Shown: one piece after another, positions 13,224-15,406 of the stretch
Numbering within the stretch: position 1 is the first letter of the stretch
Layout: every line of letters begins with the position of its first letter
Source of the DNA: Ramicandelaber brevisporus
Taxonomy: Eukaryota; Kickxellomycota; Ramicandelaberales; Ramicandelaberaceae
DNA length: 15,406 bases
Direction: 5' to 3'
Assembly: GCA_025201865.1 (NCBI GenBank)
Contig: MU603032.1
Span: 9,522-24,927, forward strand
Notes under the pieces: model-generated
Databases searched by the model: none
What the model was told of the DNA's origin: nothing
Seen by the model: the letters and a program-made list of their open reading frames with translations, nothing else
Made by a program: the position numbers and the translations under genes

Positions 13224-14858
13224 TTAAAGGCGACCGCCACTGAGGGCAGCAACAGCAGCTTGAGCCAGCGCTGCGGCAGGCTTCTTGTCAGTGCTACCAC
13301 CATTCTCAGTTTCATCGAAAATCGGATAGAATACAAATGAAATACCAATGATAACATAGGCAGCCAGCAACATTGTACCCTCCAACCAATGAGATTCACC
13401 ATCCAAAATGATAAAGTTAAGGACAAGCACTGAAATGAGCATAATGATGGTTTCAGGATAACCAAAATCAAGAGTCATAGGCTTGCCCATTGCCCATCCA
13501 ATGATTACAGACAGTGGAGTAACAAAAAGTGCAATCTGGATTGAGCTACCAATGGCAACACCAATCACAATTCCCATTTTGTCTTTAATCGCACAAGTGA
13601 TGGCAGTCAAGTGTTCAGCGGCGTTACCAACCAGCGGAAGTAAAATGAGACCTACGAACTTTTTGTTCAAATTCCAAGCTGTGGACAAACCATTAAGTGA
13701 GCCAATGAGGTATTCAGCGCAAAGGGCAGTGAGAGCAGTGGCAATGACAAGCAATGCAATCGCAAAGTAAAAGTTGATGGATGGTTCTTCTTCCTCCTCC
13801 TCTTCATGACCTTCGGCTTCGACATTGTGACCCTTGTTTGCTTCAGAGTCCTCGGCAACTTCAACTTCAGTCTGTTCTTGTTCCTTCTTTACAACGCCGG
13901 ATGCAGCAGTGGATGCAACCAAGTTCAGAGCAAGACCAGCAGCGAGAGCAGAGCTGGCAGATGGCGCGTCCTCATCCTCTTCCTTCTTGCTTTCCACAGT
14001 AGGTTCACCAGGTTTGCTAGCAAATATCTGGAAATAGATGAAGAGGACATAAACCACAATCAATACAAGAGATACACCACGCGACATGTTTCTAACATCT
14101 TTGTTTAATGTATCGGTTTCTTCCTTTATCTTGGCTGCGTCACCTGTCGGTCGGATAGTATGAATAGCCGATGGAACCATCATCGACAAGATTGCAAGCA
14201 CCATCAATGCAGCCGAGGTTTGAGCCTCAGTCTTGTCAAATGTCTGAATGCCAAAGTTCCTCTTCTTGTTCACATTAAACAATCCTCCAAGCAGGAATGA
14301 AAATCCAGCAACCAATAAAATGTTCGACAGAATGGAACCCAGCAGGGAAGTTTGAACAATGGTAATCTCGCCCTCACTCAGTGCAATGATTGCCATAATC
14401 AGTTCAACTGCATTTCCAAAGGTAGCGTTCAACAATCCACCAAGAGCCTCACCCAAGCTCAATGCCAGTTCCTCGGTTGCAAAACCAAGCAGCTTGGCAA
14501 GGGGAATGATTGCCAAAAAGTTGATAATAAATGTTGGCACATCACCCCAGTGAGCATAATGGGATGCAAAGCCAAGCGGGATAAACACGAGCATCACATT
14601 GACGTAGCTCATAAACACGGTGGCCTTGATGGAGGGAATGAGTGGGATTTTGAAGGCTGGCTTGGCTCTAGTGCCCTGCTTGACCTTCTTGGTGCCGAAA
14701 CCAGCGGTGACAGCAGAGCGAGACAGCGCTGCATGGAGCTGGGTTGGAGTTGGACGCAGAGAGTTGACGTTGGTTGGACGCTGGCGCAGGCTGGGCGGAG
14801 AAGCCAGACCAGCCTCGATATCAGCAGCCGTATCCTGCTGCAATTGAGGAGACGACAT
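13224..14858 (-). CDS. Vacuolar Ca2+/H+ antiporter (CAX/VCX1 family)
   Basis: 544 residues from the only plausible ATG, at 14858. The family exchanges cytosolic Ca2+ for lumenal H+ at vacuolar membranes. Residues 1-70 are a hydrophilic N-terminus. About 11 membrane segments lie at about 76-280 and 361-515. The c-1 repeat is GNAVEL (148-153) and the c-2 repeat GNAAEH (411-416), with ion-binding E152 and E415. FVTPLSV (445-451) and DGESHWLEG (486-494) match yeast VCX1. The halves are joined by a long loop (281-360) containing a run of seven Glu (352-358), the acidic motif of this family but longer than in VCX1; one part (302-322) is Ala/Leu-rich. The frame stays open for 147 codons upstream, including a poly-Gln stretch, but has no ATG, so I treat that part as leader. 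Confidence 0.94.
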   Translation of the reverse strand: MSSPQLQQDTAADIEAGLASPPSLRQRPTNVNSLRPTPTQLHAALSRSAVTAGFGTKKVKQGTRAKPAFKIPLIPSIKATVFMSYVNVMLVFIPLGFASHYAHWGDVPTFIINFLAIIPLAKLLGFATEELALSLGEALGGLLNATFGNAVELIMAIIALSEGEITIVQTSLLGSILSNILLVAGFSFLLGGLFNVNKKRNFGIQTFDKTEAQTSAALMVLAILSMMVPSAIHTIRPTGDAAKIKEETDTLNKDVRNMSRGVSLVLIVVYVLFIYFQIFASKPGEPTVESKKEEDEDAPSASSALAAGLALNLVASTAASGVVKKEQEQTEVEVAEDSEANKGHNVEAEGHEEEEEEEPSINFYFAIALLVIATALTALCAEYLIGSLNGLSTAWNLNKKFVGLILLPLVGNAAEHLTAITCAIKDKMGIVIGVAIGSSIQIALFVTPLSVIIGWAMGKPMTLDFGYPETIIMLISVLVLNFIILDGESHWLEGTMLLAAYVIIGISFVFYPIFDETENGGSTDKKPAAALAQAAVAALSGGRL

Positions 14859-15406
14859 AACGAGAAAGAGAACAGAGAAGAAAAGAAAGAAGTAGTGTTT
14901 CAGCGATCCTTCACTTTGAGTTGTTCTGGCAAGAGTGTAAACAAGGCGAGTAGAAAAGGAAAGAAAGAGTGTGAATGCTAACAGGAGAGAGACAAAGTTT
15001 GAATCGGCAACGGCTAGGGGACGCTCACGAGGGCTTAGGGCTAGTGAAGAAGAGCGGACTCTGTGTCTCTGTCTGCTTCTGTCTTTTGCTTGCTTGCTTT
15101 TTTTATTTCTCTTATACCTCGGCAGCGACGACCACACACATTCTCTCTCCTTTTTCAATTTGGTCGCAGGAACTGGGATTTTTCCACTCTCACTGAGCTG
15201 TTGCTGTTGCTGCTGCTGCTGATTCTGTCGGTGAAATGCTGAGAGACCATGCGAAGCGAATTTTCTGATAGAGACTTCTGCATAACATGACCTGTGCACT
15301 CATTCCAGCAAAGAATGCCAACCAATCGAAATGGAAGGAACTCAACAACAATGAATAGCACAAACCAAAAAAAAAAAAACCACACAGAAATTAACATTCA
15401 AAAAAA
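14859..15406. promoter_or_regulatory. Promoter and leader of the Ca2+/H+ antiporter, to the window edge
   Basis: 548 bp with no recognisable gene. Next to the ATG, 14861-14897 is a purine tract on the plus strand, so pyrimidine-rich on the coding strand. A CTG/TTG tract lies at 15197-15220. A run of 13 A lies at 15367-15379. No TATA box in the right orientation was obvious. An 80-codon minus-strand ATG frame at 15155-15397 is low-complexity and not called. Confidence 0.45.
15197..15220 (-). repeat. CAG/CAA trinucleotide tract upstream of the Ca2+/H+ antiporter
   Basis: On the minus strand this reads as eight CAG/CAA triplets, which would code for Gln in the frame that continues into the antiporter. 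No ATG precedes it in that frame within the window, so it is called as a leader or upstream repeat. Confidence 0.7.

Noticed and set aside
14859-15299. N-terminal extension of the Ca2+/H+ antiporter with a poly-Gln tract
   Set aside because: There is no in-frame ATG before 14858. The pyrimidine-rich leader explains the open frame, and the resulting protein would be unusually long for the family.
15367-15379. A13 run as a possible retrotransposon tail
   Set aside because: No element body, target-site duplication or reverse-transcriptase remnant is present. Similar A runs occur elsewhere in the window.
15155-15397. 80-codon minus-strand ATG frame at the right edge
   Set aside because: It is low-complexity (poly-Phe from a homopolymer, poly-Ser from the CTG repeat) with no homology that I recognise.
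1-15406. CRISPR arrays, insertion sequences or a defence or biosynthetic cluster
   Set aside because: There are no regular repeat-spacer arrays, transposase or integrase genes, or co-directional operon. The gene set is ordinary eukaryotic nuclear content apart from the points listed.

Overview
The window reads as compact, intron-poor nuclear DNA from a eukaryote, most probably a fungus and perhaps an early-diverging (zoosporic-type) lineage. The evidence is eight complete and one partial protein genes of eukaryotic type: MIX17/CHCHD2-like, secreted class 3 lipases, cytosolic-type TrpRS with KMSAS, ORC3, an SPX-domain protein and a VCX1-like Ca2+/H+ exchanger. Each is on its own promoter with no operon layout, and no intron is needed to explain any of them. 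The lineage call is inference, and no species is claimed. Starts were set at the first in-frame ATG that fits the family. Several frames run open far upstream of that ATG, which I attribute to pyrimidine- or CA-rich leaders that contain no stop codons.

Layout, left to right: (1) 5' part of a MIX17/CHCHD2-like mitochondrial CHCH protein, minus strand, running off the left edge. (2) A head-to-head pair of secreted class 3 lipase paralogs (635-1573 minus; 2183-3094 plus), both lacking the usual oxyanion-hole motif, one also with an altered nucleophile elbow. (3) Cytoplasmic-type tryptophanyl-tRNA synthetase, minus. (4) Methylmalonate-semialdehyde dehydrogenase-type ALDH, minus. (5) ORC3, plus. 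(6) A fusion of an N-terminal SPX domain (inositol-pyrophosphate/phosphate sensing) with an AstE/AspA zinc deacylase domain, minus. (7) An aldo/keto reductase, plus, with a TATA box and a possible uORF ending in an ATGA overlap. (8) A VCX1-type vacuolar Ca2+/H+ antiporter, minus. There are three divergent promoters and three convergent 3' junctions; the convergent gaps are almost equal (170, 175 and 177 bp).

The genes do not form one pathway: they cover housekeeping (TrpRS, ORC3), metabolism (ALDH, AKR), secretion (lipases), mitochondria (CHCH) and phosphate/Ca2+ homeostasis (SPX fusion, CAX). The best candidate for something under-described is the SPX-AstE/AspA fusion, a phosphate-status sensor joined to a metal-dependent deacylase with its catalytic residues intact and a perfect CACGTG palindrome in its promoter. 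Next are the two lipases with degenerate oxyanion-hole motifs.
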